From contig BBBM01000002.1 in the NCBI GenBank assembly GCA_001311565.1, positions 91,809 to 155,808 of the forward strand: a stretch of 64,000 nt of DNA, given 5' to 3'. Of this stretch, positions 34,212 through 44,917 are shown piece by piece (the stretch's first letter is position 1; every line of letters starts with the position of its first letter). The notes below the pieces were generated by a model. That model was not told where the DNA came from, did no database searches, and saw nothing but the letters and a program-made list of their open reading frames with translations. The stretch comes from Desulfothermus okinawensis JCM 13304 (lineage in GTDB: Bacteria; Desulfobacterota; Desulfovibrionia; Desulfovibrionales; Desulfothermaceae). A program made the position numbers and the translations under genes.

Positions 34212-34419
34212 TGCAAGACATAGGATATATTCCTTTATCGCAGGATTTAATAATGATAATTAACTGTTTAAAAAAAAGATGATGAGACTATGCAAGATTT
34301 TTTTAAGGAGGCTAATCGAGAATTTTATTTTTCAAAGAGATATGGAACAGGCTCAAATGGAGAAAATGAGAGAATTGTGGGATAATGAGGAAGATATGAT
34401 ATGGGAGAAAATGATTTAA
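34212..34419 (+). CDS. Candidate antitoxin of MazF-like pair (frame-broken)
   Basis: Starts MQDIGYIPLSQDLIMIINCLKK at ATG 34212 with AGGAGG upstream. Correcting the A8 run near 34275 continues into DDETMQDFFKEANREFYF, and a second shift near 34345 gives the acidic C-terminus QMEKMRELWDNEEDMIWEKMI, which ends at TAA 34419 and overlaps the toxin start by 19 bases. An acidic tail overlapping a MazF gene is typical of antitoxins. The DNA-binding fold is not recognisable. Confidence 0.55.
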
Positions 34420-34733
34420 AATTTGGTGACATCGTTCTGGTAGAAGTTCCATTTACAGATAAACTTGAGACGAAATTAAGGCCGTCATTAGTCTTGTTTG
34501 AAGAATTTAATAATGTGGTAATTGCTGGTATTACAAGTAACAGAAAAGTGGAAGGTATTTTAATTCCAAGGAATGAGGGCCTAATAGTAGATAGTGTTTT
34601 AAAGTTAAATTATGTTTTTACAGTATCTAAAAATAGAATTAGAAGAAGGTTAACTTCTTTATCAGAAGAAAGGAAGAAAATTGTTTGTCAAAATTTGTTG
34701 AGAAGATTTAAAATTTGTATAGAAATTCTTTAA
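34401..34733 (+). CDS. MazF/PemK family toxin
   Basis: 110 residues, uninterrupted. The family opening KFGDIVLVEVPFTDKLETKLRPSLVL is clear, with the basic residues of the RNA-cleavage site (KLRPSLVL) and ITSNRKVEG following. The protein would be a ribosome-independent mRNA endonuclease. It starts inside the antitoxin gene. It stands directly before ffh. Confidence 0.8.
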   Translation: MGENDLKFGDIVLVEVPFTDKLETKLRPSLVLFEEFNNVVIAGITSNRKVEGILIPRNEGLIVDSVLKLNYVFTVSKNRIRRRLTSLSEERKKIVCQNLLRRFKICIEIL

Positions 34734-34858
34734 GGTATTTCTTATAGAGTGAACAAATCTGTCTAAGGAGAGTATATTTGACATATTATGACAATTGATT
34801 TAAGCAAGTGGGCTTGGGTTTTTAGAACAACAAAGATAAATCTCAAAGTGGGTATTCT

Positions 34859-36315
34859 ATGTTTGACAGTTATCAGAAAGACTGGATGGAATTTTTTTCT
34901 AAATTAAAGGGTAAAGGAACCTTGATGAAAAGAATATTCAGGATGGGTTAAGGGAAGTCAGGCTTGCCCTTTTAGAGGCAGATGTAAACTATAAAGTTGT
35001 CAAGGACTTTATAGAAAAGGTCAGGGAGAGGGCAGTTGGTCAGGAAGTATTAAAGAGCCTAACCCCTGGCCAACAAATAGTAAAGATAGTACATGAAGAA
35101 TTAATAGAACTTTTGGGAGGAGTTGCTGAACCCCTAAATCTCACTAAAATTCCATCTGTCATAATGTTAGTTGGCCTCCAGGGATCTGGTAAGACAACCA
35201 CAGCTGCAAAGCTTGCCCTTTATTTAAAATCTCAAAAAAAAGAAACCATATTTAGTTCCAGCAGACGTATATCGTCCTGCTGCAATTGATCAATTATTTA
35301 AACTATCCAAGGAGGTAGATGTCCCTTGCTTTGAATCCACTCCAGATATGGATCCAGTTGAGATAGCAAAAGGGGCAATCTCTACAGCGAGCAAGAATTT
35401 TTTAGATGTGGTGATTATAGATACTGCTGGTAGGCTTCATATTGATGAAGTTTTAATGGAAGAGCTTGTTCGAATAAAAAGAGCTGTATTGCCTCAGGAG
35501 ATCTTGCTTGTTGCTGATGCAATGACTGGTCAGGATGCTGTAAATATTGCCAGAGCTTCAATGATAGGCTGGATATTACTGGAGTGGTACTGACCAAGTT
35601 AGAAGGTGATGCCAGGGGTGGAGCTGCACTATCCATTAGGTCCATTATAAATAAACCAATAAAGTTTGTAGGTGTTGGTGAAAAATTAAAGGATTTAGAA
35701 GTATTTCATCCTGATAGGGTGGCATCAAGAATCCTTGGAATGGGAGATGTCTTAACCTTAATTGAAAAGGCAGAAAAGGCATTTGCAGACGAAGATGTTG
35801 AGGACTTAGAAGAAAAATTTTTACAGGCAAAGTTTGATTTAGAGGATTTTAGGAGTCAACTAAGAAGAATAAAAAAAGTTAGGATCTTGAAGGGATTATG
35901 AAGCTTATCCCTGGAATGGGTAAGGTAAGGGAGCAACTAAAACAGGCCAAGATGCCTGAGAAGGAACTCAAAAAGGTTGAGGCCATCATAAATTCAATGA
36001 CCATCCAGGAGAGAAAAAAATCCTAAGATTATAAATAATTCCAGGAAAGAGAGAATTGCTAAGGGAAGCGGAACCACTGTTGCTGATGTAAATCAGCTCC
36101 TTAAAAATTTTAATCAGATGCAAAAGATGGTGAAGAAGCTTGCTGGAAAGACCAAAAAAAAGGGTATGGTTCCAGGAATGGGTGTAAATCCATTTGGAAA
36201 TCCATTGGGTGGTGCTGATTCAGGAAATAGCCTGCCAAAAAGTTTTTACCAAAAAGAAAAAAAGATAGAAAAAAAGAAGAAAAAGCAAAAGAAGAGGTCC
36301 AAGAGGAAAAAGTAG
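34859..36315 (+). CDS. ffh: Signal recognition particle protein Ffh
   Basis: GTPase that targets nascent membrane proteins with 4.5S RNA. About 486 residues. N domain ([21 protein letters not shown]), G domain with [53 protein letters not shown] and [11 protein letters not shown], then the M domain with [27 protein letters not shown] and a Lys-rich tail. At least five breaks, several at short runs: lost T near 34873, T7 near 34895, lost G near 34925 (TTGATG for TTGGATG), A8 near 35240, lost C near 35550 (GCCAGAGC for GCCCAGAGC), A7 near 35877. Head of the rpsP-khpA-rimM-trmD group. Confidence 0.95.
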
Positions 36316-36400
36316 AAAAATGGTAGTTGGTTGGTGTTGCCTTTTGGTTTGAAAGTGGTTATAATCATAATTCATTATTTTTTTGGGGGGTAGATAAGAT

Positions 36401-36651
36401 ATGGCAGTGAAGATCAGGTTAACTAGATTGGGTTCAAAAAAAGAGACCATTTTACAGAGTTGTGGCTATTGATAGCTTGCGCAAGAGGGAAGGCAGGCAC
36501 TTGACTATCTGGGGTATTATAATCCATGGTGGATCCAGCAGAAATCAAAATTGATTTAGAAAAGGTTAAGTTCTGGTTTTCTAAGGGTGCGCAGCCAACA
36601 GAAACAGTTAAGTCTCTACTTAGGAAGGTTGGTTTTTACAAGGAGAACTAA
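36401..36651 (+). CDS. rpsP: Ribosomal protein bS16
   Basis: About 82 residues: [19 protein letters not shown], then [19 protein letters not shown] and a C-terminus ending in [14 protein letters not shown]. Three breaks in this short essential gene: A7 for A6 near 36437, a lost G near 36503 (CTTGAC for CTTGGAC) and a lost C near 36520 (ATCCATGG for ATCCCATGG). Correcting all three restores an ordinary bS16, which is the clearest sign that the breaks are not biological. Confidence 0.93.
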
Positions 36652-36726
36652 AATTTTCAAAATTTGGTTTAGTTGTTTTTTTGTAATCCTTTTGTTAAAT
36701 CTCAGATGTAGTTGTGGAGGTAGGTT

Positions 36727-36961
36727 ATGTTCAAAGAATTAGTTGAGTACATTGCAAAGGCTTTGGTCGACAACCCTGATGCAGTACAAGTTACTGAAAT
36801 TGAAGGGGAACAGACATCGGTAATTGAGCTTAGGGTTGCCAAGGAGGACCTTGGTAAGGTAATTGGAAGACAGGGACGTACTGCTAGAGCAATTAGGACT
36901 ATCTTGGGGGCAGTATCAACAAAGGTTCAAAAAAAGAGTTGTATTGGAGATATTGGAATAG
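36727..36961 (+). CDS. khpA: KH-domain RNA-binding protein KhpA
   Basis: About 77 residues: [20 protein letters not shown], then [18 protein letters not shown], the GxxG-type KH loop. RBS GGAGG eight bases before ATG 36727. One break at A7 near 36935; corrected C-terminus KRVVLEILE with stop TAG 36959-36961. It is four bases before rimM. KhpA usually acts with KhpB/Jag in RNA binding and division control. Confidence 0.9.
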
Positions 36962-36964
36962 CTT

Positions 36965-37505
36965 ATGAAAAAAGGATCCAGATCCAGATACTTGGTTCTG
37001 GGTAGGGTTAGAAAACCCCATGGATTAAAAGGGGAACTCAGTATAGCCAGCTATGCTGATTCCCCTTTAGTTTTTGATAAATTAAAGAGGGTCTTTCTTA
37101 AGTTAAATGGAAGAGAAGCTCAAGAATTTTCTGTTTTTAAGGTAAGAGAGCATGGGAAATTTGTTCTCGTTAAGCTAAAGGATGTAAAGGACAGAGACGA
37201 GGCTGAAAAATGGCGGGGGGCAAAACTCCTTGCCTTAAGAGAAGACATACCCAAAGAAGATGATGAGGTATTTTTTGCAGATATTATTGGTTGCAGGGTA
37301 TATTTACCGGACGGTATCTTTGTTGGTATTGTTAAAGATGTGAAAAAAATATCCCCAGGAAATATGGGAGATAGTAGATAGGGATGATAATGAAATCCTA
37401 TTTCCAGCTATAGATGAGTTTGTTATAAAGCTAGATGTGGAAAAGGAAGAAATTATCATTGATCCACCTGCAGGCCTTTTAGAAATATACGGTTTTGAAC
37501 CATAA
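36965..37505 (+). CDS. rimM: Ribosome maturation factor RimM
   Basis: About 180 residues. Seen: [15 protein letters not shown] (N-domain), [20 protein letters not shown] and the PRC-barrel region with [14 protein letters not shown] and [17 protein letters not shown], ending [13 protein letters not shown]. One break at A7 near 37345; corrected [13 protein letters not shown]. It assists 30S head maturation. Position between khpA and trmD is the classic order. Confidence 0.93.
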
Positions 37506-37541
37506 AGTCTCATCTTTTTATCTTACCTAAGGCATGATTTT

Positions 37542-38822
37542 ATGCATTTTAATATAATATCCATCTTTCCTGAATTTTTTTACCTCTCCCTTAAATACAA
37601 GTCTTTTAAAAAAAAGCTATTGATAAAAAAAATTATTTCTTTTTCTTTTTTTTAATCCAAGGGATTTTGCTACCAATGCACACAGAAGTGTTGATGATAG
37701 GCCTATGGTGGTGGTCCTGGTATGGTAATGATGGTAGAACCTCTGTATAAGGCCTTAAAGAACATTAAAGATCCAGGCAAGATGATTTTGCTATCTCCAA
37801 GGGGTAAGGTCTTTAATCAAAAAAAAGGCAGAGGAGCTCAGTAAACTCACCACTATTACCTTTATTTGTGGGAGGTATGAAGGTATTGACGAGAGAATAG
37901 AGGAAATTTTTGATGTTGAGAGGATATCTGTTGGCGACTTTGTTTTAAATGGTGGTGAAGCTGCCTGCCTTTCAATGATTGAAGCAATCTCTAGACTAAT
38001 TCCAGATTTTATGGGGAAAACAGAATCAACAGAATATGAGAGTTTTTCCTCTTATTTAATTGAACATCCACACTATACCAGACCAGCTGAATTTATGGGG
38101 TATAAGGTGCCAGAAGTCCTTTTATCTGGGAACCACAAAGAGATTTATGAGTGGAGAAGGCATAAGTGTCTAATGGAAACATTTAAATATAGACCGGAGT
38201 TGCTTACATTAGCAGACCTTACACCCTCGGATTATGCATATCTTAGAGAGAACAAGTCTCTTTTTTTTAGGCAGAAATCTCTATGTTGGTCTTGTTCATT
38301 ATCCTGTATTAAATAAAGATGGAAAAGAGTGTGCTGTTTCCCTAACCAACCTGGATATCCACGATATCGCCAGAGTATGTAAAACTTATTCCATTAACAG
38401 GTATTTTTTGATTACCCCAATTGAGGATCAAAAGATCTTGCCTCTAGGCTTATAAATCACTGGACAAACGGCCCTGGAAAAGGCGCAAATCCAGACAGGG
38501 AAATGGCGCTTAAATTGGTCAGGATTGTGGATTCCATTGAAAAGCTATTGCCCAGATAACAGAATGTACTGGTGTAAAACCCTATATAGTTACAACCAGT
38601 GCACGGGATGAAGGGTATCTTAGTTTTTCAAATGTCAGGGAGATGTTACAGAAAAGACCTATATTGCTTCTATTTGGAACTGGTCATGGCCTGTCAAAAA
38701 GGGTTATGAAGATGGCAAATGGAATTTTAAAACCAATCAGGGCATTTGATAGATATCGACATCTCTCGGTTCGGTCCGCAGTATCAATAACAATTGACAG
38801 GATCCTGGGAGATTGTTTTTAA
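37542..38822 (+). CDS. trmD: TrmD tRNA (m1G37) methyltransferase fused to a second RNA methyltransferase domain
   Basis: About 425 residues. First 240: TrmD ([64 protein letters not shown]), the trefoil-knot SPOUT enzyme for m1G37. Then [32 protein letters not shown] and [12 protein letters not shown], a second SPOUT-like RNA methyltransferase domain. Correcting T8 to T7 at 38260-38269 joins the halves without a stop, so one polypeptide is the simplest reading; long TrmD proteins of this type are, from memory, present in Desulfovibrio. Other breaks near 37580-37650, 37715, 37820, lost G near 38440 and lost A near 38543. rplS, the usual next gene, is absent. Confidence 0.88.
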
Positions 38823-38928
38823 ATATCTAGTTTAGCTAAATTCAATTAAAATTTTTTTATTGATAAATCCTTTCTTTTTGGATTACTATATTTTTAAATG
38901 CTTTTTGGTTAACAAAAGGAATGGTTGT

Positions 38929-39110
38929 ATGGAGTTAAAAGAAAAAATAAAAAAAGGAAATAGATTCCTTGCCCGAAATTTATTTACTTCAACTTCAACA
39001 ATATATTCAGATATTAAAAGACAATAAAGATCGAGAAAAAAAAAATTAAAACAGTCCATTTCAAGGGAAGATTTGACAATTTAAATATTAGAAAAATTGC
39101 ATATGAGTAA
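38929..39110 (+). CDS. Candidate antitoxin of VapC pair (frame-broken)
   Basis: After correcting A7 near 38952 and the A9 run near 39042 the product is about 60 residues: MELKEKIKKEIDSLPEIYLL, then KTVHFKGRFDNLNIRKIAYE, ending at TAA 39110. It overlaps the PIN toxin start by eight bases. The size, the conserved LKGRFDN-like element and the overlap fit an antitoxin of a DUF2281-like type. Confidence 0.6.
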
Positions 39111-39519
39111 ATTGGTTCTCCTGGATACAAATGTTTTGATATATGCTGTTGATGCTGATTCTAAATTTCATAAAGGAGCTCTGGCTTTATTCTCAGATCC
39201 CACAATTAGACTGTTTACTACTTCAAAAAACATCTCAGAATTTTTAGTAGTATTAACCAGACACAGTGAGGTTAGTCTTCCATCATATAAGTGTTTAGAA
39301 CTCCTTGAGGGTCTTTTGTCTTCGACTACAGTCTTATATCCAACCCCCATAACATTTAGCTTATTTCAAAATTTAGTTAAGAAATACAATCCCAAGGGAT
39401 TATGGATACATGATTTAGAGATAGCGAGTATAGGACTTGCATATGGTATTTCAACAATTGCTACCAAGAATATCCATGATTTTATGCGTATATCTGAGAT
39501 AAAAATTATGCAAATTTGA
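39103..39519 (+). CDS. vapC: PIN-domain toxin, VapC type
   Basis: 138 residues, uninterrupted. Acidic active-site residues: Asp in VLLDTNVLIYA, Glu in SKNISEFLVVL, Asp in GLWIHDLEIAS, and TKNIHDF near the end. The PIN fold is a magnesium-dependent ribonuclease. ATG 39103 chosen; a TTG at 39097 is an in-frame alternative. It overlaps the antitoxin gene. Confidence 0.82.
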   Translation: MSKLVLLDTNVLIYAVDADSKFHKGALALFSDPTIRLFTTSKNISEFLVVLTRHSEVSLPSYKCLELLEGLLSSTTVLYPTPITFSLFQNLVKKYNPKGLWIHDLEIASIGLAYGISTIATKNIHDFMRISEIKIMQI

Positions 39520-39548
39520 ATTTTTTTTCAAAAGGTATTAAGCTGGTT

Positions 39549-40159
39549 CTAACCATCTATTTTTTTAATATTGCGAACACAGAGCACATAACGTCTGCTG
39601 GTCTTATCTGCCCAATAGGCATTTCCATTATATAAATAGATTTCCCATACATATTCTTTCTGTCCTTTGACTGGTGTTGAACTCCAGTAAGAACAGATCC
39701 TGCATTGAAAACAACATGCATTTATTACTGGGTTGCCCCCTCCTTTTGGTGAAACTATGCTAAATAATTCAAATATTGTGGGGAGTCTCCAGTCAGTAAA
39801 ACCAGCAAGACTGAGATGCTCACAATATTCTTTGGCCCTGTCCCAGGTGGTCTTGTCAATATGACATACCTGCCCATCCCCATCTATGTCTGCTGTGGAC
39901 TGCTGCCACATGAGGTTGGTCTTTGAATCGATTACTACCAAATCTCCCTTGATTTTTTTTCTGTCCAAAAATTTCAGAAGATCATCATATTTTTGTCCAT
40001 ATCCATAAAACTTTTCACCTTTTTCTGGCTTGGGACAAACTGTTTCAGTACACTGATTGTAACATTTTATTTTTTTGTGCTAAGATGACACCTGGGATAA
40101 GGACGCAAATAATAGCAATAATTATACTGTAAAAAAATAAGTTTTTGGTGTATTTTCAT
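39549..40159 (-). CDS. Secreted DUF1566 (Lcl-type C-terminal) protein
   Basis: About 202 residues. Signal peptide MKIHQKLIFYSIIIAIICVL ending near VILAQ, then a Cys-containing spacer, then a DUF1566 domain: VVIDSKTNLMWQQS, WDRAKEYCEHLSLAGFTDWRLPT, YWSSTP and VLCVRN at the end. This is the usual arrangement of extracytoplasmic DUF1566 proteins. RBS AGGAGG ten bases before ATG 40159. Breaks at T7 near 40135, A7 near 40075 and T8 near 39957. Function unknown; it lies divergent from the cytochrome pair. Confidence 0.85.
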
Positions 40160-40491
40160 GACTGCACCTCCTAATATAAAGTTAATAATAAATGGTTTTT
40201 ATATTTGATATTATTGAAAATTACTTTCATTATAATTTAATTTTTATTTTTTTCAACTTAATTCTTGAAAATTTTTTGATTTATTATTATGACATTTTGG
40301 TCTTGAAAGGTAATATTATGAAAGATTAATATAGTTAAATATTTTAAGGGGGCTATTGTATGAAGAAAAAAATAGTTAACATATTTGATTTGTTGAGTTT
40401 TTAATCGTATATTTAAGAGTTCCTATTCACACAATTAAAGATAGTTTTTGTATAGGATTAATTCAACAAATAATATTGGGAGGGCTTATTA
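40160..40491. other. Divergent intergenic region, 332 bases
   Basis: Very AT-rich region between the DUF1566 gene (minus) and the octaheme cytochrome gene (plus). A possible small reading starts at ATG 40360 after AAGGGGG (MKKKIVNIFDLL) but stops quickly; I would not call it a gene. No clear sigma-54 site, tRNA or repeat was seen. Confidence 0.5.
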
Positions 40492-42044
40492 ATGGAAGGA
40501 AATCATTCAACAAAATTACCATTGATAATGATGGCAATTTTTTTTTCTTTTTACGCCACAGGCATGGGGAATGGTCAAACACAAAGATCCGTCCATTACC
40601 GCAGACCATTCAAAATTTAAGGAATTAAAAGAAGATTTTAAAGATGGTGCAGATTTAACAAAAAAAGTGTTTAAAATGTCATAATCTTGCTGATAAACAA
40701 GTATATAAGACCTTTCACTGGACGTGGCAGGACAAAAAAAGGCCTAAAGGGAAAGGGTGCGTATACTGCAAATAATTTCTGTATATCCACTAATTTTATG
40801 TATGATGAAGAGTGTTCAAATTGTCATATTGGTTGGAGGGGCAAAGAGGATGGTATCAATTGCTTTAAATGTCACCTCCAGACCAAAGAAGATATTTCCA
40901 GTGATATGAAAGACTATTTGTTTTTTTCTAAGTCAAAGGATAGGGATTCTCAGGAGATGGCCCAGGATATAAAGAACACAATCATGGAAAATATTGTAAA
41001 AGTAGGGACTCCCACCAGGAGAAATTGTGGAGAATGTCACTTTAATGGTGGTGGTGGTGATGGGGTGAAACATGGAGATTTGGACACTTCATTAATAAAT
41101 CCCAAAAGAGATCTAGATGTCCATATGGGAGTGGATGGTGGAAACTTTTCTTGTGTTAGGTGCCATACAACTATTGAACATAACGTTGCAGGTAGATATT
41201 ACGAACGTCCAGCAGTAAAGGAGAGAAAGTCTCTTATAGAAGATGATAAGGCCTCTAAAATTACCTGTGTTTCCTGTCATACAAAAACTCCCCATAAAGA
41301 CGATATCATAAATGGTCATACTGAAAAAGTTGCATGCCAGACATGTCATATTCCTGCATTTGCCAGAAAAAAAACCAACAGAGATGTGGTGGGATTGGTC
41401 CACTGCTGGAAAGACAAAAAAATGGAAAACAGATAAGAAAAACAGGACCATTGGGCAAGCCTATTTATACCACTATTAGGGGTGATAAAAAATGGGCAAA
41501 GAATGTGATTCCTGAATATTTTTGGTATAATGGGACCATGGAATCCCTAACTGTTAAAGACAAAATTGATCCCACCCATGAAGTAGCACTTCGTTGGCCT
41601 TTGGGTTCTCCAAATGATAAAAATTCAAGGATATATCCCTTTAAAATCCATAGAGGGAACCAACCATATGACAAAAAATACAAAAATCTTGTTCCACCTC
41701 TATTGTCTGTGGAAGATGGGTTTTGGATCAGTTTAGACTGGCAAAAGGCAATAAAACATGGATGTGAGATTGTGGGAATCCCATATAGTGGAGAATATGG
41801 ATTTGTTAAGACCTCCTTTGCTTTTCCAATAACACACATGGTTGCTCCAAAAGAAAATGCAGTAAAATGCATAGAATGTCATACTCAAAATGGTAGATTA
41901 AAGAATATAAAAGGTGTGTATCTGCCAGGTAGAGATAGGTTTGGAATTTTAGATAATCTGGCGTGGACAATTATAATACTGACCTTAATAGGCGTAATTA
42001 TGCATGGCCTTGGCAGACTAATTTTAGGTAAAAGGAGGGGATAA
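40492..42044 (+). CDS. Octaheme c-type cytochrome, tetrathionate reductase (OTR) family
   Basis: About 515 residues. N-terminal hydrophobic signal (LPLIMMAIFFLF), eight CxxCH haem sites in order: CLKCH, CSNCH, CFKCH, CGECH, CVRCH, CVSCH, CQTCH and CIECH, and a C-terminal membrane anchor (LAWTIIILTLIGVIMHGLGRLIL). OTR-family enzymes act in the periplasm on tetrathionate, nitrite or hydroxylamine. Breaks: near 40535, A7 near 40662, A7 near 40735, A7 near 41373-41420. Start ATG 40492 has GGGAGGG upstream. It ends one base before the cytochrome b gene, so the pair forms a quinol-linked module. Confidence 0.87.
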
Positions 42045-42045
42045 G

Positions 42046-42661
42046 ATGAAGAAAAGAATATATTTATTTACCAGATTTGAACGTCTATGGCACTGGCTAC
42101 AGGCCATACTCATAATTGTATTGTTAATAACAGGTTTTGAAATTCACGGTACTTATTCCTTATTGGGTTATAAGAGGGCGGTAACTATACATAATTTTTG
42201 TGGTCTAACCTGGCTTGGGCTATTTTTCCTGTTTGTATTTTGGCTTTTTGTCACTGGAGAATGGAAACAGTATATACCAACTACAAAGAAGATGTTTGAT
42301 GTCATTCGTTTTTATTCTTATGGAATTTTCAAGGGAGAGAGCCATCCATTTCACAAAACCAGGGACCATAAACACAATCCCTTGCAGAGGATAGTATACC
42401 TTATACTTGCCTCTATATTTTTGCCAATTCAGATTTTATCTGGAATTTATTATTATACTTATCACACATGGCCCAAATTAGGAGGACTTGCTATTTTCAG
42501 TTCCTTAGATACTGTGGCATTTATCCATACCCTATTTGCTTTTATAATTTTACATTTTTTTAGTAATACATATTTATATGACCACCACTGGTGATACTGT
42601 CTTTGCCCACATTAAATCTATGTTTACAGGATATGAAGAAATAGAAGAACTCTCTAGTTAA
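42046..42661 (+). CDS. Cytochrome b561-type membrane subunit
   Basis: About 204 residues with four membrane segments and histidines placed for haem b: FERLWHWLQAILIIVLLITGFEIHG, TIHNFCGLTWLGLFF, FLPIQILSGIYYY and FIHTLFAFIILHF. This is the thiosulfate-reductase or formate-dehydrogenase gamma type of quinol-oxidising cytochrome b. One break at T7 near 42560; corrected C-terminus runs to TAA 42661. It lies directly behind the octaheme cytochrome and should pass quinol electrons to it. Confidence 0.85.
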
Positions 42662-42679
42662 CATTTCATTTTTTTATGT

Positions 42680-42708
42680 TAGGCCCAGGTTTTTCTGACC
42701 TGGGCTAA
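42680..42708 (+). terminator. Stem-loop after cytochrome b gene
   Basis: GCCCAGGT (42683-42690) pairs with ACCTGGGC (42698-42705), loop TTTTCTG, extended by TAG/CTA. It lies 20 bases past the stop codon. No strong T tail. Confidence 0.6.
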
Positions 42709-42837
42709 ACCCTTATCTATTGCCATCTACTAATATTATTGTTATCACATCTACACTTTCTTGGGTTCCCTCCCAAGAGAACACAGGGTTGTGTGTTTAA
42801 TCTTTTTATATCCAAGGTAAATAGGAGTTTTGGGAAA

Positions 42838-43579
42838 ATGAATAGAGAGCTAAGGGATCGTTTAATAGCTTATCTGGTGATTCTTTATATTGGAATTACT
42901 TCTGCATTTTTTTTTATAATTGCCTTATTTATATGGCTTTTTACCCTTCCCTTTGATAAAAACAAAAAGATCCTACATCAGTTTACCTGTTTTTGGGCAT
43001 CTTTTTATCTCTGGACATTACCTGTTTGGAAGGCTCGTGCAATTGACAGGCACAAGATAGACAAAAACAAGGTGTATGTTATTGTTGCCAATCATCAGTC
43101 TCACCTGGATATTGTGGTGTCCTTTTTACTTTTTTTGTCATTTTAAGTGGATTTCAAAGGCTGAAGTATTTCGCCTCCCCTTTATTGGCTGGAATATGAG
43201 GTTAAACGGTTATGTAAAACTAAAGAGAGGAGATAAAAAGAGTATTGCAGAGATGTTTAAAAGGTGTGAAGAGTTAATTGCAAAGGGAAATTCCATATTT
43301 ATCTTCCCAGAAGGAACCAGATCTCCAGATGGAAAATTGCAAAAATTTAAGCCCGGGGCATTTGTGCTTGCAAAAAGGATGAAGGTGCCTATACTTCCAG
43401 TGGTAATAAATGGTACCAGGGCAGCTTTACCCAAATATACATTAAAGTTTCATGGAATACATGAATTTACCATTAAGGTTTTAGATGAAATACCATATGA
43501 AAAATTTAAAGATATGAATATAGACGAGATATCTGAAATGGTTAGAAATATTATGCTTCCCCACATAAAAGAGAGCTAA
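42838..43579 (+). CDS. plsC: 1-acyl-sn-glycerol-3-phosphate acyltransferase
   Basis: About 246 residues. N-terminal membrane segments (YLVILYIGITSAFFFIIALF), acyltransferase motif I NHQSHLDI (HX4D), FRLPFIGWNMRLNGYVKLKRG, motif III FPEGTRSPDG and motif IV ILPVVINGT. It adds the second acyl chain in phosphatidate synthesis at the inner membrane. ATG 42838 with AGGAG upstream; a longer reading from 42739 is unlikely. One break at T7 near 43131. Confidence 0.9.
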
Positions 43580-43582
43580 AAT

Positions 43583-44717
43583 CTATTTTGGGCTCTTTCT
43601 AAAGTCATATGTTATTAAAGTTACTATAAATAAAAGACAAATGACTGATGATAGATAAAAATCATACTTTATATCTAGATATTCTGTTATAAGGCCAAAT
43701 ATAATAGGTGCTATAAATGCAGAGGTAGTTATAGCAGTAAATCTAATACCCATACCAAGCCCAGATTTATCCTCCTGGATATTCTCAGATATAAGTAACA
43801 TACTAAGTGGCTGAGATATGCCAAATCCCAATCCCCATAAAGAGATTCCAATGGCTATGGTGATCAAATCATTTCTTAATGGAATAATTAAAAGGCCTAT
43901 AGAAAATAAAAACAGAGTTAGGTAAAGTAGTTTATTTAAGTCAATAACCTTAAAAATCCTTGATATAAAGATTCTCAACACAGACATTGTAATTGAAAAA
44001 AATAGATATAAGTATACCAATAATATCTGGTTCATAGTTGTTGTTTTTCAAAAAAAATAGGCAAAAAAAGAACTTCTAAGTGTGGTGATAAATACAGCTA
44101 TTGATGTAAATAAAAGTATTAAAATAAGATTGGTGTTGTGTAAAATATTATGTATTTCTTTAAAAAGAGAAATATTTTTATCAGGATTAGATAAAATCCC
44201 TTTTTTTTCATCATGCCTTAAAAATATCCCTGGCAAACTAAACAATATGGTAATTAAAAAAAAGAAGTTCAAAGCTATAATACTTTACAATAATTCCACC
44301 TAAATATGGTCCAATGCCCTGTCCAATTGAGCCAAATAGTGCCAGATCTCCAAATCCCTTCGCCTTTTCTGTGAAATCTGTATTTGAAGAAATTAGTGTT
44401 TGAGCTCCCACTACAATAAGTAAAAATCCGAGACCACCGATTAATTGGGAGGTAATAACCCCAAATAGGTTTTTGTATAGGATTAGCAGGGCTGAAGAGG
44501 CAAAGTTCAGGAAAAATCCCAATTTTATCCCGAATAGAGGTGAGAGTCTATCCATTATCCGTCCAAGGGGTATTGCTAGTGGGATGGAAAGAAGGCTGTG
44601 TGCGCTGACTATTATTCCAATCAAGGCTGGGGAAAAATGAAGGTGTTCGCAATATAGGGGAAGGATAGGAAATAGCATTGAAAATCTCAGGAAATGGAAC
44701 AGATATAAAATGTTCAT
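43583..44717 (-). CDS. Major facilitator superfamily transporter
   Basis: About 380 residues with about ten to twelve membrane segments. N-terminal half: LIGIIVSAHSLLSIPLAIPLGRIMDRLSP, with the MFS loop motif GRIMDRLSP, and a second half with ISLWGLGFGISQPLSMLLI. Breaks near 44270 (A7), 44050 (A7) and 43995. The true start may be ATG 44742 (MDKNYLTP) if CCCC at 44717 is CCC. Convergent with plsC; substrate unknown. Confidence 0.8.
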
Positions 44718-44883
44718 GGGGAGTTAGATAATTTTTATCCATTTGAATTTCAAGGGAATTAAAAGCGGTCTAACTTTAAGGTTTTTGTGTATGTATTTCC
44801 CCTTTTTATCTTGCCTAACTTCGTTTTTTAAGGAATCCAGGACTCAACATATTTGTTCGAGAACACTTTTAACCCTAGTCAAA

Positions 44884-44905
44884 GGCCGTGGAATTTTCCA
44901 CGGCC
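44884..44905 (-). terminator. Terminator of acyl-CoA ligase operon
   Basis: GGCCGTGGAA and TTCCACGGCC form a perfect 10-bp palindrome with a 2-base centre, 12 bases past the corrected stop of the last ligase gene, followed on the minus strand by TTT. Confidence 0.7.
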
Positions 44906-44917
44906 CTTTATTATAAT

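Noticed and set aside
38234..38822. Separate RNA methyltransferase gene after trmD
   Set aside because: Correcting one T in the T8 run makes the two parts continuous, and no ribosome site precedes a second start.
40360..40490. Small protein gene starting MKKKIVNIFDLL
   Set aside because: Stops after 14 codons and extension needs an unsupported base gain that would run into the cytochrome start in another frame.
44844..44917. Longer C-terminus of the third acyl-CoA ligase running through the hairpin
   Set aside because: Correcting A8 near 44933 gives a stop before the hairpin and a normal ligase end.
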